Part shown: piece after piece, positions 1 to 5,201 of the stretch
Layout of the letters: the number at the start of each line of letters is the position of its first letter
Numbering within the stretch: the stretch's first letter is position 1
Assembly (NCBI GenBank): GCA_009775195.1
Contig: VSPF01000125.1
Span: 1 to 8,441 of the forward strand
DNA: 8,441 bases
Source of the DNA: Muribaculaceae bacterium
GTDB lineage: Bacteria; Bacteroidota; Bacteroidia; Bacteroidales; Muribaculaceae
Direction: 5' to 3'
Program-made: the position numbers and the translations under genes
The notes under the pieces: generated by a model
Databases searched by the model: none
What the model was told of the DNA's origin: nothing
The model's input: only the letters and a program-made list of their open reading frames with translations

Positions 1-73
1 TGCCGCTGGCCTTCATAATTGGCGTTTGGCTTCTCGCGCTTAGCATAAACTTTTAATTGATGTAAACTCTATT
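1..73. repeat. Left copy of 73-bp terminal inverted repeat
   Basis: Base i of the window pairs with base 8441-i without a mismatch from 1 to 73; the match breaks at base 74 (t here, g expected). Because the window starts inside the match, the repeat may extend further left. The copy holds an apparent 3' end of a reading frame ending with TAA at 54-56, and then 17 bases that correspond, in reverse, to the end of the ABC-F gene at the other edge of the window. Its inner border therefore does not coincide with a gene border on this side. Confidence 0.97.
3..56 (+). CDS. C-terminal fragment of a probable membrane protein (partial)
   Basis: In this frame the first bases read PLAFIIGVWLLALSINF followed by TAA at 54-56. 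Seventeen residues that are almost all hydrophobic, with Trp and a Pro at the start, look like the last transmembrane helix of an integral membrane protein whose start lies left of the window. The family cannot be recognised from so little. The identical fragment occurs in inverted orientation at the right edge (8385-8438, minus strand). The opposite strand is also open here (reading outward, starting MLSARS), but that reading is less protein-like, and I prefer the hydrophobic one. The call rests only on composition and a plausible stop. Confidence 0.4.
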   Translation, partial: PLAFIIGVWLLALSINF

Positions 74-223
74 TTATTGGTGTAGTGTCAAGATAACAAG
101 CGACACGGGGCGTTTGTTCACCGACAACTCATATTTTAACAATGCGCTTCGAAAACGTAAAAAGCGTCAAAAGATGCTAAATCGCACAACGTTAATGCAT
201 TTAGTTTGTTTTAAAAGTAACTT
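74..223 (+). other. Intergenic region upstream of the first sigma factor
   Basis: This is 150 bases of AT-rich non-coding DNA. No hairpin with a T tract is present. A poor match to the Bacteroidetes -7 box, TTAGTTTG at 201-208, lies about 40 bases before the ATG at 248, but no convincing TTTG -33 element accompanies it. Expression of the sigma gene may therefore depend on an alternative factor or on read-through from the left. Confidence 0.4.
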
Positions 224-757
224 ATGATTAACGCTAAGACTATAAATATGGGAACAAATACTTTTCAAAATAAATTGCTGTCTGTTCAGCGCAACCTGCT
301 TAATTTCGCTTACACGCTGACTTCGAACCGCGACGATGCGTATGACCTGTTGCAAGACACGACCCTCAAGGCCCTCGACAGCGAGGATAAATATGTAGAG
401 AATGTCAACTTCAAAGGGTGGATTTTTACCATCATGCGCAATCTCTTTATCAACAAGTACCGCAAGGAGTCGCGTTCGGTGGTGGTGGTTGACCAAAGCG
501 ACGACCTCTACCAGCTCAATTTCTCGCAGGATTCGGGTTTCGAAACGCCCGAGGGGGCCATTAACGCCAAGGAAATAGAGGCCGTGATTGCTTCGTTTTC
601 AGACGAATACCGACAGCCTTTCACGCTTTATATATCGGGCTACCGCTATGCCGAGATAGCCCAGCGCATGAAGCTGCCGCTGGGTACGGTAAAGAGCCGC
701 ATACACCAGGCACGTATCAAGTTGCAGGCTTTGTTGGCCGATATGCGTTACGACTGA
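224..757 (+). CDS. RNA polymerase ECF-type sigma-70 factor
   Basis: This 177-residue protein is a group IV (ECF) sigma factor, which directs RNA polymerase to a small regulon. It shows sigma region 2 at about residues 17-85 (DDAYDLLQDT, FKGWIFTIMRNLFINKYR) and region 4 at about 113-170, with the helix-turn-helix RYAEIAQRMKLPLGTVKSRI. There is no region 1.1 or 3, as expected for the class. A second in-frame ATG at 248 would give 169 residues beginning MGTNTFQN, which is closer to the usual start of these proteins; neither start has a clear ribosome binding site. No anti-sigma gene follows: the next gene is a lipoprotein with its own promoter. Its target promoters and signal cannot be read from the sequence. 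It is not closely similar to the second sigma factor at 3061-3621. Confidence 0.93.
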   Translation: MINAKTINMGTNTFQNKLLSVQRNLLNFAYTLTSNRDDAYDLLQDTTLKALDSEDKYVENVNFKGWIFTIMRNLFINKYRKESRSVVVVDQSDDLYQLNFSQDSGFETPEGAINAKEIEAVIASFSDEYRQPFTLYISGYRYAEIAQRMKLPLGTVKSRIHQARIKLQALLADMRYD

Positions 758-823
758 AAGTGTTAAACAGCTATCTGAAATGTTAAAAACGATACCGCGC
801 GTGATTTTTTTTTGCTAAAAATT

Positions 824-853
824 TTTGCATTTCAAAAATCTGCCGTAACTTTG
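824..853 (+). promoter_or_regulatory. Bacteroidetes-type promoter for the small lipoprotein gene
   Basis: TTTG at 824-827 (-33 element) and TAACTTTG at 846-853 (-7 element, consensus TAnnTTTG) are separated by 18 bases, close to the usual 19-21. Transcription should start near 859-861 and give a leader of about 40 bases. The -7 box continues as GCAG, as does the rpmE2 promoter. Confidence 0.8.
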
Positions 854-899
854 CAGCACTTTTGAAGCAAATATGTTTTATTACTAAATTGGAAATAAG

Positions 900-1115
900 A
901 TGAAAAAGTTAGTTCTTATGCTTGCTGTAGTATTCAGCATGTCGTTCTTCGCTTGCGGTAACAAAGAAGCTGCTGCTGAAGCAGAAGTTGCTGCTGACAC
1001 CGTTGCAGTTGTAACTGAGGAAGCCGCTGCTGAAGTTGTCGACACCCTCACCAACGACACAACTGTTGTCGTAGAAGAGGCTGCTGAAGTTGCTCCCGTT
1101 GAAGAAGCTAAATAA
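900..1115 (+). CDS. Small acidic Ala/Glu/Val-rich lipoprotein of unknown function
   Basis: The 71-residue product starts with a lipoprotein signal peptide: Lys-Lys, a hydrophobic core, then FFAC with the lipidated Cys at residue 19. The -3 position is Phe, slightly off the lipobox consensus. The mature part, about 53 residues, is built almost only from Ala, Glu, Val, Asp and Thr, has no aromatic residue, and contains three degenerate repeats (EAEVAADTV, EEAAAEVVDTL, EEAAEVAPV). It should be strongly acidic and either extended or a loose helix anchored to a membrane. Its codons differ from those of its neighbours: Ala is mostly GCT and Val often GTT, the pattern of highly expressed Bacteroidetes genes. 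A near-consensus promoter and a strong terminator make it a single-gene unit. Similar short lipoproteins occur across Bacteroidetes without a known role; I do not assign one. Confidence 0.85.
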   Translation: MKKLVLMLAVVFSMSFFACGNKEAAAEAEVAADTVAVVTEEAAAEVVDTLTNDTTVVVEEAAEVAPVEEAK

Positions 1116-1171
1116 ATTAAGCCTACTCATAGCTCTCAGGCCAATGCCTGATTGAGTTCTCCAACCACTAT

Positions 1172-1205
1172 TCGGCCGTCAGTATCCACTGACGGCCGAT
1201 TTTTT
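1172..1205 (+). terminator. Rho-independent terminator of the lipoprotein gene
   Basis: A perfect 12-bp stem (TCGGCCGTCAGT at 1172-1183, complementary arm at 1188-1199) with loop ATCC is followed by six T (1200-1205). It lies 56 bases past the lipoprotein stop. The T tract overlaps the stop codon of the converging minus-strand gene. On the minus strand no T run follows the stem, so it should act mainly on the plus strand. Confidence 0.92.
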
Positions 1206-1818
1206 ATAGTGCGAATTCTCCAAGGCCCTGGCGCAGTATCGAGGGCTCGGTGCTGTCGGTAAGGTCGACTACGGTCGAGCCGGTGGTATGTCCGGGGCCT
1301 CCGTCGATGGTAAGGTCGAGGTCTGCGGTGCCGTCGTATTTGAGTGCTATGGCCTCGGCGTCGGTCAGGTCTGCGTCGTCGTCAGGCGTTACCGACGAGG
1401 TCATTACCGGGCCGCCGAGTTCGCGTGCCAGCGCGATGGAAAACGAGTTGTCGGGTATGCGGATGCCCACGCTCTTGCGGCCCTTGAACACCTTTGGCAG
1501 TTTGAGCGAGGCCGGTAATATAAAGGTGTACGGCCCCGGCAGGTAGCGGCGCAGGATGCGGTAGGCCGCGTTGTCGATACGCGCATATTCAGCGGCCTCC
1601 GATATGTCGGCGCATACTATTGCGAGAAGGTTCTTGGCCGGGTCGATGCCTTTGATGCGGCATAGGCGTTCGATGGCGCGGTTGTTGAGCCCGTCGCACC
1701 CGAAGGCATAAAGCGTGTCGGTGGGATAGATGATAATCTGCCCCTCGCGCAGGGCCTCGGCGGCCTCGGCCACGGCGCGGGCGTCGGGCGTAGTGCCGTA
1801 GTTCTTAAATATTCTCAT
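1204..1818 (-). CDS. Sua5/YciO/YrdC-family protein (threonylcarbamoyl-AMP synthase-like), YciO type
   Basis: The 204-residue protein covers a complete YrdC-like domain. It shows YPTDT at 31-35, PGPYTFILPAS from 94, VGIRIPD from 118, a GGPVMTSS segment around 135-142, and the C-terminal STVVDLTD and RQG stretches. Proteins of this family bind ATP and threonine; TsaC/Sua5 members make L-threonylcarbamoyl-AMP for the tRNA t6A modification. The residues of the TsaC KxR...SxN signature are not conserved: the first part reads K56-G-I58, and the S-x-N position reads S-S-V. The order and spacing instead resemble E. coli YciO. Automatic annotation would call it threonylcarbamoyl-AMP synthase; true t6A synthesis is uncertain. 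It begins inside the end of the B3/B4 gene (14-base overlap), suggesting translational coupling. Confidence 0.9.
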   Translation of the reverse strand: MRIFKNYGTTPDARAVAEAAEALREGQIIIYPTDTLYAFGCDGLNNRAIERLCRIKGIDPAKNLLAIVCADISEAAEYARIDNAAYRILRRYLPGPYTFILPASLKLPKVFKGRKSVGIRIPDNSFSIALARELGGPVMTSSVTPDDDADLTDAEAIALKYDGTADLDLTIDGGPGHTTGSTVVDLTDSTEPSILRQGLGEFAL

Positions 1819-2488
1819 GGCTGGTAGGGTGGTAACTTGTTTTGATGTTAGATGCCGAGGCGTAGGCCCTTAGCAATCGTAGGGCAATTGCTTCGATTTC
1901 CTCCTTGCTTTGTTCGCCGGGGCCGTATAGGTTGACTGTCATGGTGATATGCTTAGTCCCTTCCGAAAGCTTTGTGCGCTCATTGTCGGATGTAGGCGTG
2001 CCCACGCCGCCAACGGCATCGCGATATACGGGTAAGCCGGCGATATTGAGCGGCCCGCGTCCTATGGCCTCGAATGGTTCGCCCTCGTCGCCTACGCCGA
2101 GGGTAAGCGTGTCGCCGACGAAGCGCTCGGTGTCAAAGCCGCCTATCGAGTGGCCGGTCAGCAGTGATATAAGGTTGATGAGGTCGATAAGTGTGAGTGT
2201 GCGGTATAGGTCGAGGCCCTTGACTGCGCGGCGGCTCAGTGCCTCGGCGCTGGGCCGGTAGCGGTTAGGTTCTTTGCCGCAGGCCTTATATGCTGTGCGG
2301 GTGGCATCTATGGCCGGTCGGTGGCGTATGTCCTCGATGGCATAATGCTCCTTGATTGAAGCGCAGGCGTCTTCTATTTCCTTCCACAGCGCGTCGCTGG
2401 TGGGCGCGTTGGTCACGTCGGCCTCGATGAGCAGTACTTCGAGGCCGGGGGCCGCAGCGCGTATTTTGGGGTCAAATACAATGTTCAT
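1805..2488 (-). CDS. B3/B4 tRNA-binding domain protein
   Basis: This 227-residue protein resembles the free-standing B3/B4 domain, the fold that forms the editing site in the phenylalanyl-tRNA synthetase beta chain and occurs alone in many bacteria. Supporting motifs are IEADVTNA near the start (21-28), R64...Y67 with GKEPNRYRPSAEALSRR at 71-87, a Leu/Ile-rich helix at 98-111, and GLPVYRDAVGGVGTPTSD at 151-168. I start it at the ATG of 2488 (MNIVFDPKI). An upstream in-frame ATG at 2551 would add 21 atypical residues and run into the rpmE2 promoter. It is the first gene of a two-gene minus-strand operon with the YciO-like gene. A -7-like box TATTTTTG (minus strand, 2501-2494) sits only five bases before this ATG and lacks a clear -33 partner. 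The substrate is unknown; proofreading of misacylated tRNA is a possibility, not shown. Confidence 0.85.
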   Translation of the reverse strand: MNIVFDPKIRAAAPGLEVLLIEADVTNAPTSDALWKEIEDACASIKEHYAIEDIRHRPAIDATRTAYKACGKEPNRYRPSAEALSRRAVKGLDLYRTLTLIDLINLISLLTGHSIGGFDTERFVGDTLTLGVGDEGEPFEAIGRGPLNIAGLPVYRDAVGGVGTPTSDNERTKLSEGTKHITMTVNLYGPGEQSKEEIEAIALRLLRAYASASNIKTSYHPTSHENI

Positions 2489-2542
2489 AGCCACAAAAAT
2501 ACGCAAAAAAGCTTGAAATGACACATCCGCGTCGCTAAAAAA

Positions 2543-2574
2543 TTTGGTCATGCCGCAAAAAATGCTTAACTTTG
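2543..2574 (+). promoter_or_regulatory. Promoter of rpmE2
   Basis: TTTG at 2543-2546 and TAACTTTG at 2567-2574 are spaced by 20 bases, an exact fit to the Bacteroidetes primary-sigma consensus. Transcription should start near 2580-2582, leaving a leader of roughly 70 bases before the L31 start codon. The divergent B3/B4 gene begins 55 bases to the left. Confidence 0.87.
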
Positions 2575-2586
2575 CAGGCCATTACG

Positions 2587-2613
2587 AAGATGCGCCTTAC
2601 CAGCGCCTATCTT
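2587..2613 (+). promoter_or_regulatory. Hairpin in the rpmE2 leader
   Basis: AAGAT-GCGC (2587-2595) pairs with GCGC-CT-ATCTT (2603-2613), giving nine base pairs with a two-base bulge and loop CTTACCA. It lies at the start of the predicted leader and is not followed by a T tract, so it is not a terminator. A 5' stabiliser or a ribosomal-protein binding site are both possible; neither is proven by one sequence. Confidence 0.4.
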
Positions 2614-2649
2614 AACTACTTGACTAATACGTATTAAAGAGTTTATAAA

Positions 2650-2901
2650 ATGAAAAAAGACATTCATCCCGCCAACTACCGCGAAGTGGTATTTAAGGAC
2701 ATGTCGAACGACGAAACCTTTATCACCCGTTCGACCGTTGCTACTCGCGAGACAATCGAAATTGATGGCGTGACCTATCCCCTGGTGAAACTTGAAATCA
2801 CCAGCTCTTCGCACCCCTTCTTCACCGGCAAGCAGAAACTCGTCGATACCGCCGGCCGCGTCGACAAGTTTATGAGCCGTTACTCGGTTCGCAAGAAATA
2901 A
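2650..2901 (+). CDS. rpmE2: 50S ribosomal protein L31, type B
   Basis: The 83-residue protein is full-length L31, a component of the large ribosomal subunit that contributes to an intersubunit bridge. It begins MKKDIHPANYREVVFKD and carries SSSHPFFTGKQKLVDTAGRV at 52-71, both typical of L31. There is no Cys at all, so it lacks the zinc-binding CxxC of type A; it is the zinc-independent type B form. It stands alone between its own promoter and a terminator, with no other ribosomal genes beside it, which is usual for rpmE. No type A copy is in this window, so it is unknown whether this is the only L31 of the organism. Confidence 0.97.
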   Translation: MKKDIHPANYREVVFKDMSNDETFITRSTVATRETIEIDGVTYPLVKLEITSSSHPFFTGKQKLVDTAGRVDKFMSRYSVRKK

Positions 2902-2918
2902 TCCTTTCGGGGAGTTTG

Positions 2919-2945
2919 GCCGTGCCCCTTGCGCAAGGGTGCGGC
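2919..2945 (+). other. Hairpin between rpmE2 and its terminator
   Basis: CCCTTG (2926-2931) and CAAGGG (2934-2939) form an inner stem, and GCCG (2919-2922) with CGGC (2942-2945) an outer one. No T tract follows. It stands five bases before the true terminator stem and may protect the 3' end or help folding. Confidence 0.4.
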
Positions 2946-2950
2946 TACGC

Positions 2951-2985
2951 AGAGGACGCCACTACGGCGCCCTCTTTCATTTTTT
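2951..2985 (+). terminator. Rho-independent terminator of rpmE2
   Basis: AGAGGACGCC (2951-2960) pairs with GGCGCCCTCT (2966-2975) through one A-C mismatch and loop ACTAC. A T run follows at 2980-2985, after TTCA. It separates rpmE2 from the sigma-factor operon. Confidence 0.82.
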
Positions 2986-3026
2986 ATAAAAATTGTAAAC
3001 TGCGGCTGTTTGTTAAATTTTTTTTG

Positions 3027-3034
3027 TAATTTTG
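3027..3034 (+). promoter_or_regulatory. Probable -7 element for the ECF sigma operon
   Basis: TAATTTTG matches the TAnnTTTG box and is followed by a 26-base stretch to the ATG at 3061, so transcription would start near 3040. The only upstream TTTG (3009-3012) is 14 bases away, shorter than usual. The promoter may therefore be weak or be read by a sigma factor other than the primary one. Confidence 0.55.
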
Positions 3035-3060
3035 AGCGATAAATACAACAAAGCCACCGT

Positions 3061-3621
3061 ATGTCTGCTCAAAAGCCCGAGGAAAATGCCGACCTGACTG
3101 CACGTCTGCGCAGCCCGCAGACCGTGCGTGCGGCTTTCGACGAGGCCATGCGCCTATATGCCGAGCCTTTGTATTGGCAAATCAGACGATTGGTGCAGAA
3201 CCACGATGATGCCGACGATATATTGCAGAACACATTTATGAAGGCGTGGATGTCGCTCGAGAATTTCCGTGGCGAGGCCAAGTTGAGCACGTGGCTCTAT
3301 AAAATTGCTATAAACGAGAGCATAAGCTTTCTCGAAAAAGAGCGCAAACGTCGGCACCTGTCGCTCGACGACCAGGAGGCCGAGATGGTGTCGCAGATTG
3401 CCGCCGACCATCAGTTCGACGGCGACGAGCTCGCACGAAAGCTACAGGAAGCGGTGGCCACGCTGCCCGAAAAGCAACGTATAGTGTTTAATATGAAGTA
3501 TTTCGACGACATGAAGTACGAAGACATATCCGACATACTCGGCACCACCGTCGGCGCGCTAAAGGCTTCTTATCATCTCGCTGTAAAAAAAATAGAACAG
3601 TTCTTCGACCAAGCCGATTAA
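3061..3621 (+). CDS. RNA polymerase ECF-type sigma-70 factor
   Basis: The 186-residue ECF sigma factor has region 2 at about residues 22-95 (DDADDILQNTFMKAW, FRGEAKLSTWLYKIAINE) and region 4 at about 125-180 (LPEKQRIVFNMKYFDDM, then a helix-turn-helix YEDISDILGTTVGALKAS). A charged linker of about 25 residues joins them. It is the first gene of a co-directional set: 50 bases later comes a single-TM protein, then (without the IS) a periplasmic LTxxQ protein. That order is typical of Bacteroidetes ECF modules in which the following genes control the sigma factor. Its regulon likely includes its own operon, but no autoregulatory box can be proven here. Confidence 0.95.
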   Translation: MSAQKPEENADLTARLRSPQTVRAAFDEAMRLYAEPLYWQIRRLVQNHDDADDILQNTFMKAWMSLENFRGEAKLSTWLYKIAINESISFLEKERKRRHLSLDDQEAEMVSQIAADHQFDGDELARKLQEAVATLPEKQRIVFNMKYFDDMKYEDISDILGTTVGALKASYHLAVKKIEQFFDQAD

Positions 3622-3671
3622 ACCTTTTAACTCCAGAAGAGTCAAAGAAAGAAAAGCGTAAAATCCTCATC

Positions 3672-4154
3672 ATGGCAAATAACAACGAAAACATACTTGA
3701 CAAGGCCCGGACTGCCGGACTTGCCCGTCCGCAGGCAGGCATGAGCGTGCCCGACGGATATTTCGAGGCTTTTGCCGACCGCATGACCTCAAGGTTGCCC
3801 GAACGCCCCGAGCTGCTTGTCGCCGACACCCCTTCGCCACAACGCAGTTTCTGGACTGCCGTGAGGCCGTATGTGTATATGGCGGCGATGTTTGCCGGTG
3901 TATGGTGCATGCTCCATATATTTCACTCGCTTTCGGGCAAGGGCGAACTGGCTCCGATGGATAGTAACCCCGTGTTGGCAAGCGCCCTCGCTACCGACGA
4001 TTTAGTTTACGACTATGTGCTTACCGACGTGTCGGCCCGCGACGTGGTCGACCAGTTTATGGACGACGGCCTCATTGACGAAGACTTCGATATGGACGAG
4101 TTTTCACAAGACTTGGCCGTGGATGCTGATACAAACCAAATTCTACCACAATAG
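3672..4154 (+). CDS. Single-pass membrane protein, putative anti-sigma factor
   Basis: This 160-residue protein has a soluble N-terminal part containing VPDGYFEAFADRM (26-38), a motif often seen at the start of Bacteroidetes proteins encoded after ECF sigma genes. One membrane segment follows at about 66-86 (VYMAAMFAGVWCMLHIF) and then an acidic tail rich in Asp. The expected topology is N-terminus in the cytoplasm and tail in the periplasm, which would let it hold the sigma factor and receive a signal. No zinc-binding anti-sigma motif (HxxxCxxC) is present, so the anti-sigma role rests on position and architecture. The IS982-type element begins nine bases after its stop (TAG, 4152-4154); the coding sequence itself is intact. 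Confidence 0.8.
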   Translation: MANNNENILDKARTAGLARPQAGMSVPDGYFEAFADRMTSRLPERPELLVADTPSPQRSFWTAVRPYVYMAAMFAGVWCMLHIFHSLSGKGELAPMDSNPVLASALATDDLVYDYVLTDVSARDVVDQFMDDGLIDEDFDMDEFSQDLAVDADTNQILPQ

Positions 4155-4162
4155 TTTGCAAT
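4155..4162. repeat. Left target-site duplication of the IS element
   Basis: TTTGCAAT here is repeated exactly at 5192-5199, directly outside both ends of the element. The flanking A at 4163 and 5200 also agrees, so the duplication could be counted as nine bases. Identity of both copies suggests a recent insertion. Confidence 0.9.
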
Positions 4163-4183
4163 ACCTGTTGGATGAATTAAATT
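4163..4183. repeat. Left terminal inverted repeat of the IS element
   Basis: The 21 bases match the reverse complement of 5171-5191 at 17 positions, with mismatches at positions 3, 4, 10 and 19. It contains the transposase stop codon (4177-4179). Confidence 0.88.
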
Positions 4184-5130
4184 AGTGCATATTTTACTTG
4201 ACCAATTTTCCGATGATTGACGTAATTGACATATTGCAGAACAGTAAGAGCCGAGACTTTGGCCGCAATGCGGGTAAAGAGGCCTATTGGTTGCTTTGCG
4301 TAATTGCGTATCATCAGAAACTGGTCATTGAGCTGGGAGAAGAGTGTCTCAATCCTTTTTCTAAATTTCCTGTAAGCCCAAATCGGCGGCCGCCAGCTCT
4401 TTTGGTTGAGCCGATAGGGGACTTCCAGCGAGATATGTGCCACCTCAAACAGATTCTGCTGAATGTCGGCGCTAAGATAACCCTTGTCGCCAAGCATCAG
4501 GCAATCACGATATTGCCATTGGACATCCTGAAGATATTGGAGGTCATGAACGTTGGCCGCAGTCATGTCATAGCTGTGGATGACTCCGCTTATTCCGCAG
4601 ACTGCATGGAGCTTGTATCCGTAATAATGCATGTTTTGGGAGGCGCAGTAGCCCCAGGCCGGGGCCAGTTCGGGCGTCTCCCGGCCCATGGCGCAGCGTG
4701 CCGCCCTCGCGTTCTTGCAAACCGGGACAGGCTTGGAGTCCACGCTGAACACATCTTCGCCCCCGTCCATTGCCGCAGCTATGTCTTTGCGGATTTCTTC
4801 ACCGAGGCGGTAGGTGAGTTTGCGACGCTGATTGTACTGGCGGCGTGTTATAAGATTAGGGAATTGGTCGGCGCACTCATTGTGCAACCTATAAAAGAGG
4901 TAGTTTTCACTATCAATACTGAAGGCCTCCGCCGTGGCGGAAAGGGCGAGGACTTCCAGGTCAGAGAACTTTGGAACGACCCCTCTGCGGGGTACATTCC
5001 CGAGTTCATTTACACGATTTCCGGCAAATTTTTTGAATATGTCGAGGATTTTTCCGAACTTTACGATGAAGTTGTGCATAAGCGCGATGATAGTAATCAA
5101 TGGTTTGGTCACCACTAATTTACTAAACAT
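4177..5130 (-). CDS. IS982-family transposase
   Basis: The 317-residue protein is a DDE transposase of the IS982 group that cuts and joins the ends of its own element. The likely catalytic residues are D131 (FSVDSKPVPVCK), D215 (LMLGDKGYLS) and E261 (RKRIETLFSQL); spacing and context match the family. A Y-G-Y-K-L-H segment (about 170-175) precedes the second Asp. I start it at the ATG of 5130. An upstream TTG start at 5145 would add five residues, and an internal ATG at 5079 would give a 300-residue protein beginning MHNFIVKFG, also reasonable for the family. The frame is uninterrupted and ends inside the left terminal repeat, so a functional enzyme is likely. Confidence 0.94.
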   Translation of the reverse strand: MFSKLVVTKPLITIIALMHNFIVKFGKILDIFKKFAGNRVNELGNVPRRGVVPKFSDLEVLALSATAEAFSIDSENYLFYRLHNECADQFPNLITRRQYNQRRKLTYRLGEEIRKDIAAAMDGGEDVFSVDSKPVPVCKNARAARCAMGRETPELAPAWGYCASQNMHYYGYKLHAVCGISGVIHSYDMTAANVHDLQYLQDVQWQYRDCLMLGDKGYLSADIQQNLFEVAHISLEVPYRLNQKSWRPPIWAYRKFRKRIETLFSQLNDQFLMIRNYAKQPIGLFTRIAAKVSALTVLQYVNYVNHRKIGQVKYALI

Positions 5131-5170
5131 CAGCAATATGCACAACTTTTTTCATTATAAATATTTTAAG

Positions 5171-5191
5171 AAATTAATTCAACCAACGAGT
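5171..5191. repeat. Right terminal inverted repeat of the IS element
   Basis: Read on the minus strand it begins ACTCGTTGGTTGAATTAATT and pairs with the left end. It lies upstream of the transposase start and also forms the new upstream sequence of the following plus-strand gene. Confidence 0.88.
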
Positions 5192-5199
5192 TTTGCAAT
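5192..5199. repeat. Right target-site duplication of the IS element
   Basis: TTTGCAAT is identical to 4155-4162. It is immediately followed by the start region of the periplasmic protein gene (ATG at 5202), so the duplication preserved the few bases before that start codon. Confidence 0.9.
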
Positions 5200-5201
5200 A
5201 T

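Larger units (their letters stand above)
4163..5191 (-). mobile_element. Complete IS982-family insertion sequence (1029 bp)
   Basis: The element is bounded by imperfect terminal inverted repeats (4163-4183 against 5171-5191, 17 of 21 matching, starting ACCTGTTGG and ACTCGTTGG). It is flanked by an 8-bp direct repeat and carries one transposase gene on the minus strand. Length, ends beginning with AC, single gene and duplication size fit the IS982 family. It is clearly more AT-rich than the adjacent genes at its ends. It lies between the putative anti-sigma gene and the periplasmic protein gene, whose stop and start would otherwise be only about ten bases apart. Nothing in it looks broken, so it may be active. 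Confidence 0.93.

Noticed and set aside
85..106. GTGTC ... GACAC inverted repeat upstream of the first sigma gene
   Set aside because: Only five pairs with a 12-base loop, which is expected by chance; no T tract follows.
804..813. Nine-T run after the first sigma gene as a terminator
   Set aside because: No stable stem precedes it; the neighbouring CGCGCG is too short, and the run belongs to the AT-rich area upstream of the lipoprotein promoter.
1136..1151. TCAGGC-CAAT-GCCTGA hairpin after the lipoprotein gene
   Set aside because: A six-pair stem without T tract; the real terminator is the 12-pair stem just downstream.
2489..2551. N-terminal extension of the B3/B4 protein from the ATG at 2551
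   Set aside because: The added 21 residues are unlike the family start, and the extension overlaps the -33 region of the rpmE2 promoter on the other strand.
4198..5118. Open frame of 306 codons on the plus strand across the insertion sequence
   Set aside because: It lies antisense to the transposase, which has clear DDE residues and family motifs. The antisense translation shows no domain.
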